Shown here: piece after piece, positions 15,687 to 22,768 of the stretch
How the letters are laid out: the number at the start of each line of letters is the position of its first letter
How positions within the stretch are numbered: position 1 is the stretch's first letter
DNA from: Pseudooceanicola sp050897975
Lineage (GTDB): Bacteria; Pseudomonadota; Alphaproteobacteria; Rhodobacterales; Rhodobacteraceae
Direction of reading: 5' to 3'
Assembly: GCF_050897975.1 (NCBI RefSeq)
Contig: NZ_JBPAXY010000002.1
Coordinates: 186,001 to 250,000, forward strand
Length of the DNA stretch: 64,000 nucleotides
Notes under the pieces: model-generated
The model's input: the letters and a program-made list of their open reading frames with translations, nothing else
Told to the model about the DNA's origin: nothing
Database searches by the model: none
Translations under genes and position numbers: made by a program

Positions 15687-17264
15687 TCAGTCAGAGAAGA
15701 GATGGGGCAGCGACAGTATCTCTGCCGCCGTGTCGGGATCGACCGAGAGGAACTCGGCCAGGGCGGCGGCATTCACCGCCGGGCTTTGCCCCTCGCGAAT
15801 GCGGCTGAGATATTCGAAATCGCTGTCGCGGATGCGGTCGCTTTCATGGGCGATGTCGTGGCGGATCGTCGGCAGCAGCCGTTCCAGCGTGTCCTGCGCC
15901 GTCTGTTCCCCCGCCAGGCCGACGCGTTTGGCATGGCCGATGAGGTAGTCGTCGGTAAAGTTGCATTCGATTTCCAGCAGGCGGGTGCGCGAGCGGTCGC
16001 CGCAGAAGTCCTGCAACAGGTCCAGCCCCGAGGGGTCCATGCAGACGATCATCCGGTCGGTCTGGTGGTAATCAAACAGCATCCGCATCAGCGCCCGGCG
16101 GTGGCGGGTGCGTTTCTCCAGCGTCGACTGGATGCCGCCCAGGTCGGGCAGCGGGGTCGAGGCCTCGTGGAACAGGTATTCGATGGCGTTCAGGCCGGTC
16201 TGCTCGACGATGCGTTCCACCAGCCGCTTGGCCACATGCCATTTCTTGCAGATCACGATCATCAACTCGCGTTCGCGACCCAGAGAGCTTTCGGTTTCCC
16301 AGAAGCGCGTGGCGAAACGGCGACCGATGCGGCCGCGCCCGGTGAGGAACTTGTAAAGCGAGCGGCCCTCGTTGGAGATTAGGAATTCGACCCCGCGCGC
16401 CGCGTAAAGCTGCCCCAGGCGGCGCTTGATCTCATGCGCCTCGGGCGACAGCTTGCGCGCAAAGAGGAAATCCTGTGCCAGCAGCAGGTCGTAGTGATCG
16501 TTGTAGAAGGTCACCGGCATTCCGTAGTCGGTGAACATCAGGAAGGTCAGGGTACGCGAGCGGATTTCCTTCGACGGCACCAGGTGGCGCACCAGGGTCT
16601 GGAAGAAGGTCTCGTCCGGGATCCAGGTGGTGCGGAAGAAGCGCATCACGTCGCGGCGGGTCTTGGTGAACTCCAGGATCGCCTCGACCGTGCGGCGGCG
16701 CAGGCACCACCACTGGCTGCCGATCATGATTTGCAGATCCTCGGGAATCTCGCGCTTCAGCCCCAGGGCCTTCTGCCAGCGCAACAGCCGGTAGAACCAG
16801 GCCTTGTGCGACCGTTCGTTCAGGTAGTGGCGGTAGATCAGCCGCTCTTCCTTGATGCCGGTCTTGATCCAGCCCGAGGTGAAGAAGTCGAAGCTTTCGC
16901 AGTAATCCACGTCGTCGCGATCAAGGAAGTCATGGGCGTATTCCGCCGTCTTGATCGACATGCAATCGCCCGACAGCATGTAGAAATGGGTTGCGCGGGG
17001 GAAGGCCTCGACCGCCGCCTCGACCGCGTTCAGCGTGGCCTCGACCAGCGACCATTCCCCCCAGCCGCATTTGCAGCGTTTGCGGGCGAAGGTGACGCGC
17101 GGATTGTCCTTCAGCGCGGCGCGGATCATCTCGTAATCGGCGGGGTTGGCGCGGGCGTCGAAATGGATCGCCATGTAATCGCCCACGGCGGTCAGCCGGT
17201 TGGCCTGGTCAATGATCCCCTGCGGGTCCTTGTGACAGAGCAATATGAACGCGATCGTCGCCAT
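15687..17264 (-). CDS. Core-2/I-branching type glycosyltransferase with DUF5928-like C-terminus
   Basis: 525-residue protein. The first about 260 residues match the GT14 (beta-1,6-N-acetylglucosaminyltransferase, core-2/I-branching) fold: IAFILLCHKDPQ at the start, THFYMLSGDCMSIKT near 93, IMIGSQWWCLRRRTVEAIL near 180 and TWIPDETFFQTLV near 212. The rest is a conserved Rhodobacterales extension with no known function (DUF5928 type, by memory). No signal peptide or membrane helix, so it probably acts on the cytoplasmic face using a UDP-sugar. It faces a sulfotransferase gene across 172 bases, which suggests shared work on a sulfated polysaccharide. Start is ATG at 17264 with a weak ribosome site. 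Confidence 0.82.
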   Translation of the reverse strand: MATIAFILLCHKDPQGIIDQANRLTAVGDYMAIHFDARANPADYEMIRAALKDNPRVTFARKRCKCGWGEWSLVEATLNAVEAAVEAFPRATHFYMLSGDCMSIKTAEYAHDFLDRDDVDYCESFDFFTSGWIKTGIKEERLIYRHYLNERSHKAWFYRLLRWQKALGLKREIPEDLQIMIGSQWWCLRRRTVEAILEFTKTRRDVMRFFRTTWIPDETFFQTLVRHLVPSKEIRSRTLTFLMFTDYGMPVTFYNDHYDLLLAQDFLFARKLSPEAHEIKRRLGQLYAARGVEFLISNEGRSLYKFLTGRGRIGRRFATRFWETESSLGRERELMIVICKKWHVAKRLVERIVEQTGLNAIEYLFHEASTPLPDLGGIQSTLEKRTRHRRALMRMLFDYHQTDRMIVCMDPSGLDLLQDFCGDRSRTRLLEIECNFTDDYLIGHAKRVGLAGEQTAQDTLERLLPTIRHDIAHESDRIRDSDFEYLSRIREGQSPAVNAAALAEFLSVDPDTAAEILSLPHLFSD

Positions 17265-17364
17265 ATGCGGCAGGCCAGCCCTTTAGCATCCCGGGGTTTG
17301 CCCAGTGATACGCGTCAAGGCGGATTGATAAAACAGGGTTTCTTTGCTTTTTTGTGGAAGACAT

Positions 17365-17388
17365 GCGCCGGCCCCCGGGGACCGGCGC
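17365..17388. promoter_or_regulatory. Strong hairpin in the sulfotransferase leader
   Basis: GCGCCGG (17365-17371) pairs with CCGGCGC (17382-17388), and the loop CCCCCGGGGA can extend the stem. It lies about 50 bases before the sulfotransferase ATG and after a T-rich stretch (17338-17353). No T-run follows it on either strand, so a leader structure is more likely than a terminator. Confidence 0.45.
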
Positions 17389-17436
17389 CAAAAACGGGCG
17401 CCCCCGCAGCCGGGCGCGGCACAAAGGGACGAGCGG

Positions 17437-18255
17437 ATGGGGTTTCCAGGCACCTGGATGACGGAAAGCGAAAGCGTGGTCTATCGCGTGGTGCCGAAAT
17501 GCGCCTGCTCGACCATCGGGCAGATCATGTTCTATTCCGACCATGGCCGCTTCTTCGATGGCGACATCCACGATTCGACCGAGGGGCTGCACAAATGGTC
17601 GCAAGAGCAGAGCCAGCCGCTGATCGAGGCCAATGTGCAGGGGCATAAGTCCTATGCCTTCACCTGCGTCCGCAATCCCTATACCCGCATCCTGTCCTCC
17701 TTCTTCGACAAGATCTGCGGCATTCAGCGCAACGGGCGCCGCTATCGCGGCAACCTGGTGCCGCTGCTGGTGCAGAAATACGGGATCGAGGTCGGCGGCG
17801 AGGACGGCAAGGACGAGTTCGACCAGATCGCCAGCTTCCGCCGCTTCCTGCTGTTCGCCCGCGACACCATCCGCTGGCGCCGCCCGATGGAACCCGACAT
17901 TCACTGGTCCGCCATGGCCGGGCATGTGTCGACCTTCATCGTCAACGGCGGGCGCTACGACAAGATCTTCTGGACGGAACAGTTCAACGACGGGATGCAG
18001 CAGGTGCTGGACGCCATCGACACGCCCCATGCGGTCGATCTGGCCGCGATCCCGCGCTTCAACGAAAGCGAAGGCCACGGGCCGAAGCGGGCGCATCCGG
18101 TCGAGGACTATTTCGACGACCTGTCGATGCATCTGGTCTACGAGATCTACAAGCGCGACTTCGACCTGTTCAAATACGATTTCGCCAATCCCGCCAACAA
18201 GATGCCCGTGGGCGAGATCGACCTGGACGAGGTGCACGCCAAGCTGGGCGAATGA
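17437..18255 (+). CDS. Sulfotransferase family 2 protein
   Basis: 272-residue enzyme of the Sulfotransfer_2 type, which moves a sulfuryl group from PAPS to a carbohydrate. The 5'-phosphosulfate-binding segment is VVPKCACSTIGQIMF near residue 17 and the 3'-phosphate-binding segment is CVRNPYTRILSSFFDK near 76, containing the expected Arg and Ser. No membrane anchor, unlike Golgi relatives. ATG at 17437 with AAGGGACGAG upstream was chosen over a frame starting at 17344 within the leader hairpin. The next gene overlaps its stop by four bases. The acceptor is unknown but is probably made by the facing glycosyltransferase. Confidence 0.87.
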   Translation: MGFPGTWMTESESVVYRVVPKCACSTIGQIMFYSDHGRFFDGDIHDSTEGLHKWSQEQSQPLIEANVQGHKSYAFTCVRNPYTRILSSFFDKICGIQRNGRRYRGNLVPLLVQKYGIEVGGEDGKDEFDQIASFRRFLLFARDTIRWRRPMEPDIHWSAMAGHVSTFIVNGGRYDKIFWTEQFNDGMQQVLDAIDTPHAVDLAAIPRFNESEGHGPKRAHPVEDYFDDLSMHLVYEIYKRDFDLFKYDFANPANKMPVGEIDLDEVHAKLGE

Positions 18256-18881
18256 GCCCGGCGGACGACGCCCCCACGCCCGAGACGATCCTCGCGGGCT
18301 ATGCCCGGGCGGCCGCCGCGCTGATCCATCCCTACGAGACCGCCGTGGCAACCCCGGCGCTGCTGGCGCCGGTGGCCGATCTTCTGCCCGCCGGGCCGGG
18401 GCGGATGCTGGACCTGGGCGCGGGCACCGGGCGCGACGCGGCCCATTTCGCCGCCCAGGGCTTTGCGGTGCTGGCGCTGGAACCCGTGGCGGCCTTTCGG
18501 GCCGCGGGCGCGCGGCACGGGGACGCGATCACCTGGCGCGACGACCGGATGCCCGAACTGCCCAGCCTGAGCGCCGCCGATGGCCCCTTCGACCTGGTGC
18601 TGGCCAATGGCGTCTTTCACCACCTGACCGCCCCTGCCCGCGCCCGGGTGCTGACCCGGATCGCGCCGCTTTGCGCCCCCGGCGCGCGGGTGGTGCTGTC
18701 GCTGCGCCACGGGCCGGGGGCCGAGGGGCGCCCCGCCCTGCCCATCGACGCCGCAGAGGTGATCGCCCAGGCCGCCACCGCCGGGCTGACCTGCCTGCGC
18801 GCGACGCGCGCCGGGTCGCACCAGCCGGGCAATCGCGCCAGCGGCGTCACCTGGACCTGGCTGGTGCTGACCCCCGCCTGA
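18252..18881 (+). CDS. Class I SAM-dependent methyltransferase
   Basis: 209-residue methyltransferase. Motif I is MLDLGAGTGRDAAHFAAQGF near residue 50, followed by the acidic ALEPV that binds the ribose. A post-motif FDLVLANGVFHHLTAPAR resembles UbiE/small-molecule methyltransferases. Its start overlaps the sulfotransferase stop (ATGA), so translation is coupled, and modification of the same product is possible. The substrate cannot be told. A minus-strand terminator for ccrM follows closely. Confidence 0.87.
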   Translation: MSPADDAPTPETILAGYARAAAALIHPYETAVATPALLAPVADLLPAGPGRMLDLGAGTGRDAAHFAAQGFAVLALEPVAAFRAAGARHGDAITWRDDRMPELPSLSAADGPFDLVLANGVFHHLTAPARARVLTRIAPLCAPGARVVLSLRHGPGAEGRPALPIDAAEVIAQAATAGLTCLRATRAGSHQPGNRASGVTWTWLVLTPA

Positions 18882-18898
18882 CAGGCCCCCTGAAAACC

Positions 18899-18926
18899 AA
18901 AAAACCCCGCCGGTTTCCCGACGGGG
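18899..18926 (-). terminator. Rho-independent terminator of ccrM
   Basis: On the minus strand: CCCCGTCGG-GAAA-CCGGCGGGG followed by TTTTTT. The nine-pair stem with one G-U pair and a GNRA-type loop is a classic terminator, 50 bases past the ccrM stop. Confidence 0.9.
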
Positions 18927-18976
18927 CAGTCTGACACCGCCGCGAGGTTGGCGGCGCCTTGTCTCGTTGCGCGGGC

Positions 18977-20077
18977 TCAGCGCATTTCGCTGCGGATCTG
19001 CTGGCGCATGGCGTCGATCGGGATCTGCTTGCCGTCCCGCTTGATGCACCAGTAGGTCCAGCCGTTGCAGGACGGCGCGCCCTCCAGCCGGGCGCCGACC
19101 TGGTGGATCGAGCCCTTGATGTCATCCTGGGCCAGCGTGCCGTCGGCGCGCACCTTGGCCTTGTAGCGACCGTTCAGCGAATACAGCTCTTCGCCCGGGC
19201 GCAGCATCCCGCGTTCGACCAGCTGGCCGAAGGGCACGCGCGGCTCGGCGCGTTTGGCGCGGGTCACTTCCAGCGCCTCGTTGTCGAACTTGCGCACCCG
19301 GCCCAGACGCTCTTCGGCGACCTTGATGTAGGTCTCTTCGCGTTCGATCCCGATGAAGTTGCGGCCCAGCATCTTGGCCACGGCGCCGGTGGTGCCGGTG
19401 CCAAAGAACGGATCCAGCACCACGTCACCGGGGTTGGTCGAGCCGACCAGCACCCGGTGCAGCAGCGACTGCGGCTTTTGCGTCGGGTGGGCCTTGTCGC
19501 CATTGGCATCCTTCAGCCGCTCGCCGCCATTGCAGATCGGCAGCACCCAGTCAGAGCGCATCTGCACGCCTTCGTTCAGCTCTTTCAGAGCCTCGTAGTT
19601 GAAGGTGTACTTGGCCTTTTCCGACTTCGACGCCCAGATCATCGTCTCGTGTGCGTTGGTAAAGCGTTTGCCGCGGAAGTTGGGCATCGGGTTGGCCTTG
19701 CGCCAGACCACATCGTTCAGGATCCAATAGCCCGCATCCTGAAGCGCCGAGCCCACGCGGAAGATATTGTGGTAGCTGCCGATCACCCAGATCGCGCCAT
19801 TGGGCTTCAGCACCCGGCGCGCGGCCTTCAGCCAGTCGCGGGTAAAGCGGTCGTAGGCCTCGAAGCTGGCGAACTGGTCCCAGGCGTCATCCACCGCATC
19901 GACCTTCGAGTTGTCGGGCCGGTGCAGATCGCCACGCAGTTGCAGGTTGTAGGGGGGATCGGCGAAGATCAGATCGACCGAGTTCTCGGGAAGTGCGTTC
20001 ATCACCTCCACGCAATCGCCGGGCAAAACGGTATTGAGAGGGAGCTCGGAAGCCCCTTTTGCTTTGGTTTTCATCAT
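18977..20077 (-). CDS. ccrM: Cell-cycle DNA adenine methyltransferase CcrM (GANTC)
   Basis: 366-residue beta-class N6-adenine methyltransferase. The catalytic DPPYNLQL motif is at residues 40-47 and comes before the SAM-binding DPFFGTGTTGAVAKMLGRNF, the order of the beta class. ILNDVVWRKANPMPNFRGK and the C-terminal extension (LYSLNGRYKAKVRADG, NGWTYWCIKRDG) are CcrM hallmarks; the extension reads the GANTC site. CcrM methylates new DNA late in the alphaproteobacterial cell cycle. ATG at 20077 follows GAGG by six bases; a TTG four codons earlier is a poorer choice. Three GANTC sites lie in its promoter region. Confidence 0.95.
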   Translation of the reverse strand: MMKTKAKGASELPLNTVLPGDCVEVMNALPENSVDLIFADPPYNLQLRGDLHRPDNSKVDAVDDAWDQFASFEAYDRFTRDWLKAARRVLKPNGAIWVIGSYHNIFRVGSALQDAGYWILNDVVWRKANPMPNFRGKRFTNAHETMIWASKSEKAKYTFNYEALKELNEGVQMRSDWVLPICNGGERLKDANGDKAHPTQKPQSLLHRVLVGSTNPGDVVLDPFFGTGTTGAVAKMLGRNFIGIEREETYIKVAEERLGRVRKFDNEALEVTRAKRAEPRVPFGQLVERGMLRPGEELYSLNGRYKAKVRADGTLAQDDIKGSIHQVGARLEGAPSCNGWTYWCIKRDGKQIPIDAMRQQIRSEMR

Positions 20078-20096
20078 GTACTGCCTCAATGCACGG

Positions 20097-20171
20097 CGCG
20101 ATTTTCGCGCTCTATGTTGTGGACAAATGATGAGTCAAAGCCGATTCGAGGTCAATTTATTTATTCGAATC
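20097..20171 (-). promoter_or_regulatory. ccrM promoter region with three GANTC sites
   Basis: The AT-rich gap between ccrM and rnhB contains GAGTC (20132-20136), GATTC (20143-20147) and GAATC (20167-20171). On the minus strand, TTGACC - 17 bases - CATCAT (about 20152 to 20124) forms a possible sigma-70 promoter, and the GATTC and GAGTC sites lie between or beside its boxes. Methylation-dependent self-control of ccrM is known in Caulobacter; here it is inferred. Confidence 0.55.
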
Positions 20172-20177
20172 AGGGGT

Positions 20178-20804
20178 TTAGTTTTCGTCTCGACACAAGA
20201 TATTGCGCACAGGGCCGAAGGAACGCCTATGATGTGGGGTCACACCGAGATTTTGTAGCGCGGCCTGATGCACCTTCGTCGGGTAGCCCGCATTCGATTC
20301 CCAGCCGTAGCCGGGAAACTGTTGCGCCAAATCCACCATGATGGCGTCGCGGGCGATTTTCGCCAGGATCGAGGCCGCCGCGATGGACAGCGAGCGCGCA
20401 TCGCCCTTGACCACCGCCGTGGCAGGCAGGCGCAGGGCGCGCGGCAGGCGGTTGCCGTCGACCAGCACATGGTCGGGGCGCACCGGCAGCGCCTCGACGG
20501 CGCGGCACATGGCCAGGTGGCTGGCCTGAAGGATGTTGATCTCGTCGATCTCTTCCACGCTGGCATGGGCCACGGCCACATGGGCACTGTCGTGCAGCGC
20601 GGCCAGCAGGGCCTCGCGCCGTTTTGCCGTCAGCTTCTTGGAATCGTTGATGCCGGGGGGAATCGCGGCGGGGTCCAGGATCACGGCGGCGGCGGTCACC
20701 GGCCCGGCCAGGGGGCCGCGCCCGACCTCGTCCACCCCGGCCACGCGGGGGAAACCTCGGGCGAACAGCTCTTCTTCCAGCGAGAAATCGGGGTGTGTCG
20801 TCAT
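20178..20804 (-). CDS. rnhB: Ribonuclease HII
   Basis: 208-residue nuclease that cuts the RNA strand of RNA-DNA hybrids and removes single ribonucleotides from DNA. The acidic active site is in GVDEVGRGPLAGPVTAAAV near residue 24, with NDSKKLTAKRR, VDGN, VVKGDARSLSIAAASILAK and YPTKVHQAAL following in family order. ATG at 20804 was chosen for the AGGGCAGG site upstream; the frame extends to 20870 without support. The ccrM gene follows in the same direction, a pairing common in alphaproteobacteria. Confidence 0.95.
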   Translation of the reverse strand: MTTHPDFSLEEELFARGFPRVAGVDEVGRGPLAGPVTAAAVILDPAAIPPGINDSKKLTAKRREALLAALHDSAHVAVAHASVEEIDEINILQASHLAMCRAVEALPVRPDHVLVDGNRLPRALRLPATAVVKGDARSLSIAAASILAKIARDAIMVDLAQQFPGYGWESNAGYPTKVHQAALQNLGVTPHHRRSFGPVRNILCRDEN

Positions 20805-20868
20805 GCCTGCCCTTGAACAGCGCCCGCGCCCGCTTGGCAAGGGCCCGCTGAGCAAGGGAAGCACAGGC

Positions 20869-20900
20869 AAAAGCCCCGCCCCGGGGGTCCGGGACGGGGC
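20869..20900 (-). terminator. Rho-independent terminator of the His/Asn/Gly-repeat gene
   Basis: On the minus strand GCCCCGTCCCGG-ACCC-CCGGGGCGGGGC is followed by TTTTG. The 12-pair stem has one mismatch-like G-T pair. It lies about 45 bases past the stop at 20946. Confidence 0.85.
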
Positions 20901-20945
20901 GCTCTTGCTGCTCGATTTATCCTCTGGAGGGGGATCTTGGGGCGA

Positions 20946-21473
20946 TCAGCTGGTGACCCAGCCGCGCTGTTTCATGCAGGCCCGGCGGTAGATCACCTTG
21001 GGGCCCTGGCCACCGCGCGGGATATCGGTGCGCTGGCGGCAGGCATCGGGCAGCAGGTTGGGGCGCGAGGCGGTCTTCTCGGCGCAGGCGGCGCGGTAGC
21101 CGACGGCGCGGTAGCCGTTCACCCAGGTGCGCACTTCGCAGCGCGAGGCGATGGTCTTGCGCACCGGGCGCGGACGCGGCGGCTGGCCCCAGCCCCCGTT
21201 GTTATGGCCGCCATTGTTCCAACCGCCATTGTTGTGGCCACCGTTGTTGTGGCCACCGTTGTTCCAGCCACCGTTGTTATGGCCGCGATCATTGGCCCGC
21301 GATTCATTGGCGATGGCCGAGCCGATGATGGCGATGGCGCCGATACCGATCAGCGCACGGGCCAGGTCGTCATTGCCGGCACGGGCCGGGGCGGCACCGA
21401 TGGAACTGGCGGCGACGGCGGCGGCCAGGGTGGTCAGCAGGGCCTTACGGGAAAGACGGAAGAAACGGGTCAT
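20946..21473 (-). CDS. Secreted protein with His/Asn/Gly-Trp tandem repeats
   Basis: 175-residue exported protein. A signal peptide (RKALLTTLAAAVAASSIGAA, cut near PARA-G at 31-32) and a hydrophobic stretch (ALIGIGAIAIIGSAIA) precede seven consecutive five-residue repeats of the form (H/W)NNGG at about residues 65-99. The C-terminal part is basic with four Cys (SRCEVRTWVNGYRAVGYRA, AACAEK, PDACRQR, RRACMKQ), which suggests two disulphides. The His-Asn-rich repeat could bind metal or cell-wall polymer; that is inference. GAAAGGATACC precedes the ATG. The gene faces the 21780 gene across an intergenic palindrome array. No family is recognised. Confidence 0.8.
   Translation of the reverse strand: MTRFFRLSRKALLTTLAAAVAASSIGAAPARAGNDDLARALIGIGAIAIIGSAIANESRANDRGHNNGGWNNGGHNNGGHNNGGWNNGGHNNGGWGQPPRPRPVRKTIASRCEVRTWVNGYRAVGYRAACAEKTASRPNLLPDACRQRTDIPRGGQGPKVIYRRACMKQRGWVTS
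21194..21293. repeat. 15-bp coding tandem repeat (HNNGG/WNNGG)
   Basis: Seven near-identical 15-base units, each a variant of CCGTTGTTATGGCCG or CCGTTGTTCCAGCCA, encode the (H/W)NNGG repeat on the minus strand. Units differ mainly at the codon that switches His and Trp. Such arrays often change copy number between strains. Confidence 0.85.
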
Positions 21474-21634
21474 GAGGGTATCCTTTCGGCGGGTCTGGAT
21501 CTGATGTCGGGCGGCGGGGCCACCTGTCTGGTTCGGGTTGCGTTGACCTCTGGACGGGGGCGGTGCGGCCCTGGCCCGGAAGCGATGAGGTGACCCTGGC
21601 CCCGGCCCCGCCTGCCGGGCAATATCACCCCCGG

Positions 21635-21721
21635 GCTATCCGATAGCGGCGGGTGACAGGGGGCTGTCATCGGATAACACGCCCGCGAAAGCCGCGCCGG
21701 ATCAGGCGGTTATCCGATAAC
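21635..21721. promoter_or_regulatory. Triple palindrome array, candidate operator
   Basis: Three 13-base sites share the arms G(T/C)TATC and GATA(A/G)C around one central base: GCTATCCGATAGC (21635-21647), GTCATCGGATAAC (21666-21678, one arm mismatch, other orientation) and GTTATCCGATAAC (21709-21721). Centres are 31 and 43 bases apart, near whole helical turns. They lie in the divergent region between two secreted-protein genes, and a membrane-anchored winged-helix gene follows. Confidence 0.6.
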
Positions 21722-21779
21722 GGCGTCGCGCCACCCCTCTGACATTGAATAGCGGCGGGGAATGGCCGACAGTGACGTC

Positions 21780-22079
21780 ATGACCCGATCCATCGCCCCC
21801 CTTCTGCTGGCGCTCGCCACCCTTGTCCTGACCCTGGCCCTGCCCGCCACGGCCCAGGCGGCCTGCTATGCCGATTACAAGGCCAAGCGCGACCAGCCCT
21901 ACGCATTGCACTATGGCGTGATGCAGGTTTCCGCCTGCGACACGGCCACCGCGACCCAGGAAGCACGTCAAAGGCTTGCACAGGCGGGCTGGGTGCTGCT
22001 CAATGTCGTCTCCGTCTTCGACGACAGCGGGCTGGCAGACAGGAAAGCCAATGCAGGATCCTACTATCTTCGCTTCTGA
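21780..22079 (+). CDS. Small secreted protein of unknown function
   Basis: 99-residue exported protein. Its signal peptide (MTRSIAPLLLALATLVLTLA, cut near AQA-AC at about 28) leads to a short mature domain with CYADYKAKRDQPYALHYGVM, then SACDTATATQEARQRLAQAG and a C-terminal NAGSYYLRF. Two Cys may pair. The start at 21780 gives a normal signal peptide; an in-frame ATG at 21762 would add an unusual acidic leader, and neither start has a strong ribosome site. Its end overlaps the next gene by 29 bases, so the two are co-transcribed. I recognise no characterised family. Confidence 0.7.
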   Translation: MTRSIAPLLLALATLVLTLALPATAQAACYADYKAKRDQPYALHYGVMQVSACDTATATQEARQRLAQAGWVLLNVVSVFDDSGLADRKANAGSYYLRF

Positions 22080-22752
22080 CCTGAGGAAATCAGGCACCCG
22101 CACCGTGACCATCGGCCTGGGCGCCGTGGTGGCGATCCTGGCGCTGGCCGCGGTTTTCCTGTTCCTGACCCTGCCCGACGCGAATGCCTTCAACCATCGC
22201 GTCGAGCGGATCTTCGTGGAAAACGACCTGACCAGCCAGGCCGAGGTGCAGCTGCTGAACATCCTTGCCCTGTCGGGGACGGCCTTCTCGGAAACGCTGA
22301 CCTCCTACCGGATGGTGATCTTCGTGCTGCTGATCTTCTCGGCGGCGCTGCTGCTGGCCGCGCTCGGGTCGCTGGTCATGCTGGTCACGCTGAACCGGCG
22401 CATGGCGGCCATCGAACGGGCCGGGATCGAGGTCAACAGCCTGATGATCTCGCGCGACGAGAAGATGGTCTATCTCAACAACCTCGGGTTCAAGCTGACC
22501 GATGCGGCGATCGAAACGCTCTCGGTGCTGGCCGAGGCGCGGATGGACGACGACGTGCTGACCGGCGCCCAGATCGAGGCGATGATCTCGGGCCGCGCCG
22601 AGGCCGATTGCGAAGAGGCCGCCGGTGCCACCCGCATCAAGCGGCTGCGCGACACCCTGGGCAACCAGATCGTCAGCGAACTGTTGATCAAGAACATCGC
22701 CCGGCGCGGCTACGTGCTTTCGGTGGGCAAGGATGTTATCCGGGTGCTCTGA
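22051..22752 (+). CDS. Membrane-anchored protein with C-terminal OmpR-like winged helix
   Basis: 233-residue protein. Two transmembrane helices lie at about residues 16-42 (IGLGAVVAILALAAVFLFLT) and 88-114 (VIFVLLIFSAALLLAALGSL) with a short outer loop of about 45 residues. The cytoplasmic C-terminal 110 residues end in NQIVSELLIKNIARRGYVLS and VGKDVIRVL, which resembles the recognition helix and wing of OmpR/PhoB DNA-binding domains; the alternation of NLGFKLTDAAIETLSVL supports a helical domain before it. Inference: a ToxR-like one-component regulator, but with the DNA-binding domain after the helices rather than before. It overlaps the preceding secreted-protein gene, has an AGGAAAG site, and the palindrome array upstream could be its target. 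Confidence 0.7.
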   Translation: MQDPTIFASDLRKSGTRTVTIGLGAVVAILALAAVFLFLTLPDANAFNHRVERIFVENDLTSQAEVQLLNILALSGTAFSETLTSYRMVIFVLLIFSAALLLAALGSLVMLVTLNRRMAAIERAGIEVNSLMISRDEKMVYLNNLGFKLTDAAIETLSVLAEARMDDDVLTGAQIEAMISGRAEADCEEAAGATRIKRLRDTLGNQIVSELLIKNIARRGYVLSVGKDVIRVL

Positions 22753-22768
22753 CCGGACGGAGGCCCCC

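Noticed and set aside
21194..21293. CRISPR-like short repeats
   Set aside because: The 15-base units are contiguous without spacers and are in frame, encoding the (H/W)NNGG repeat.
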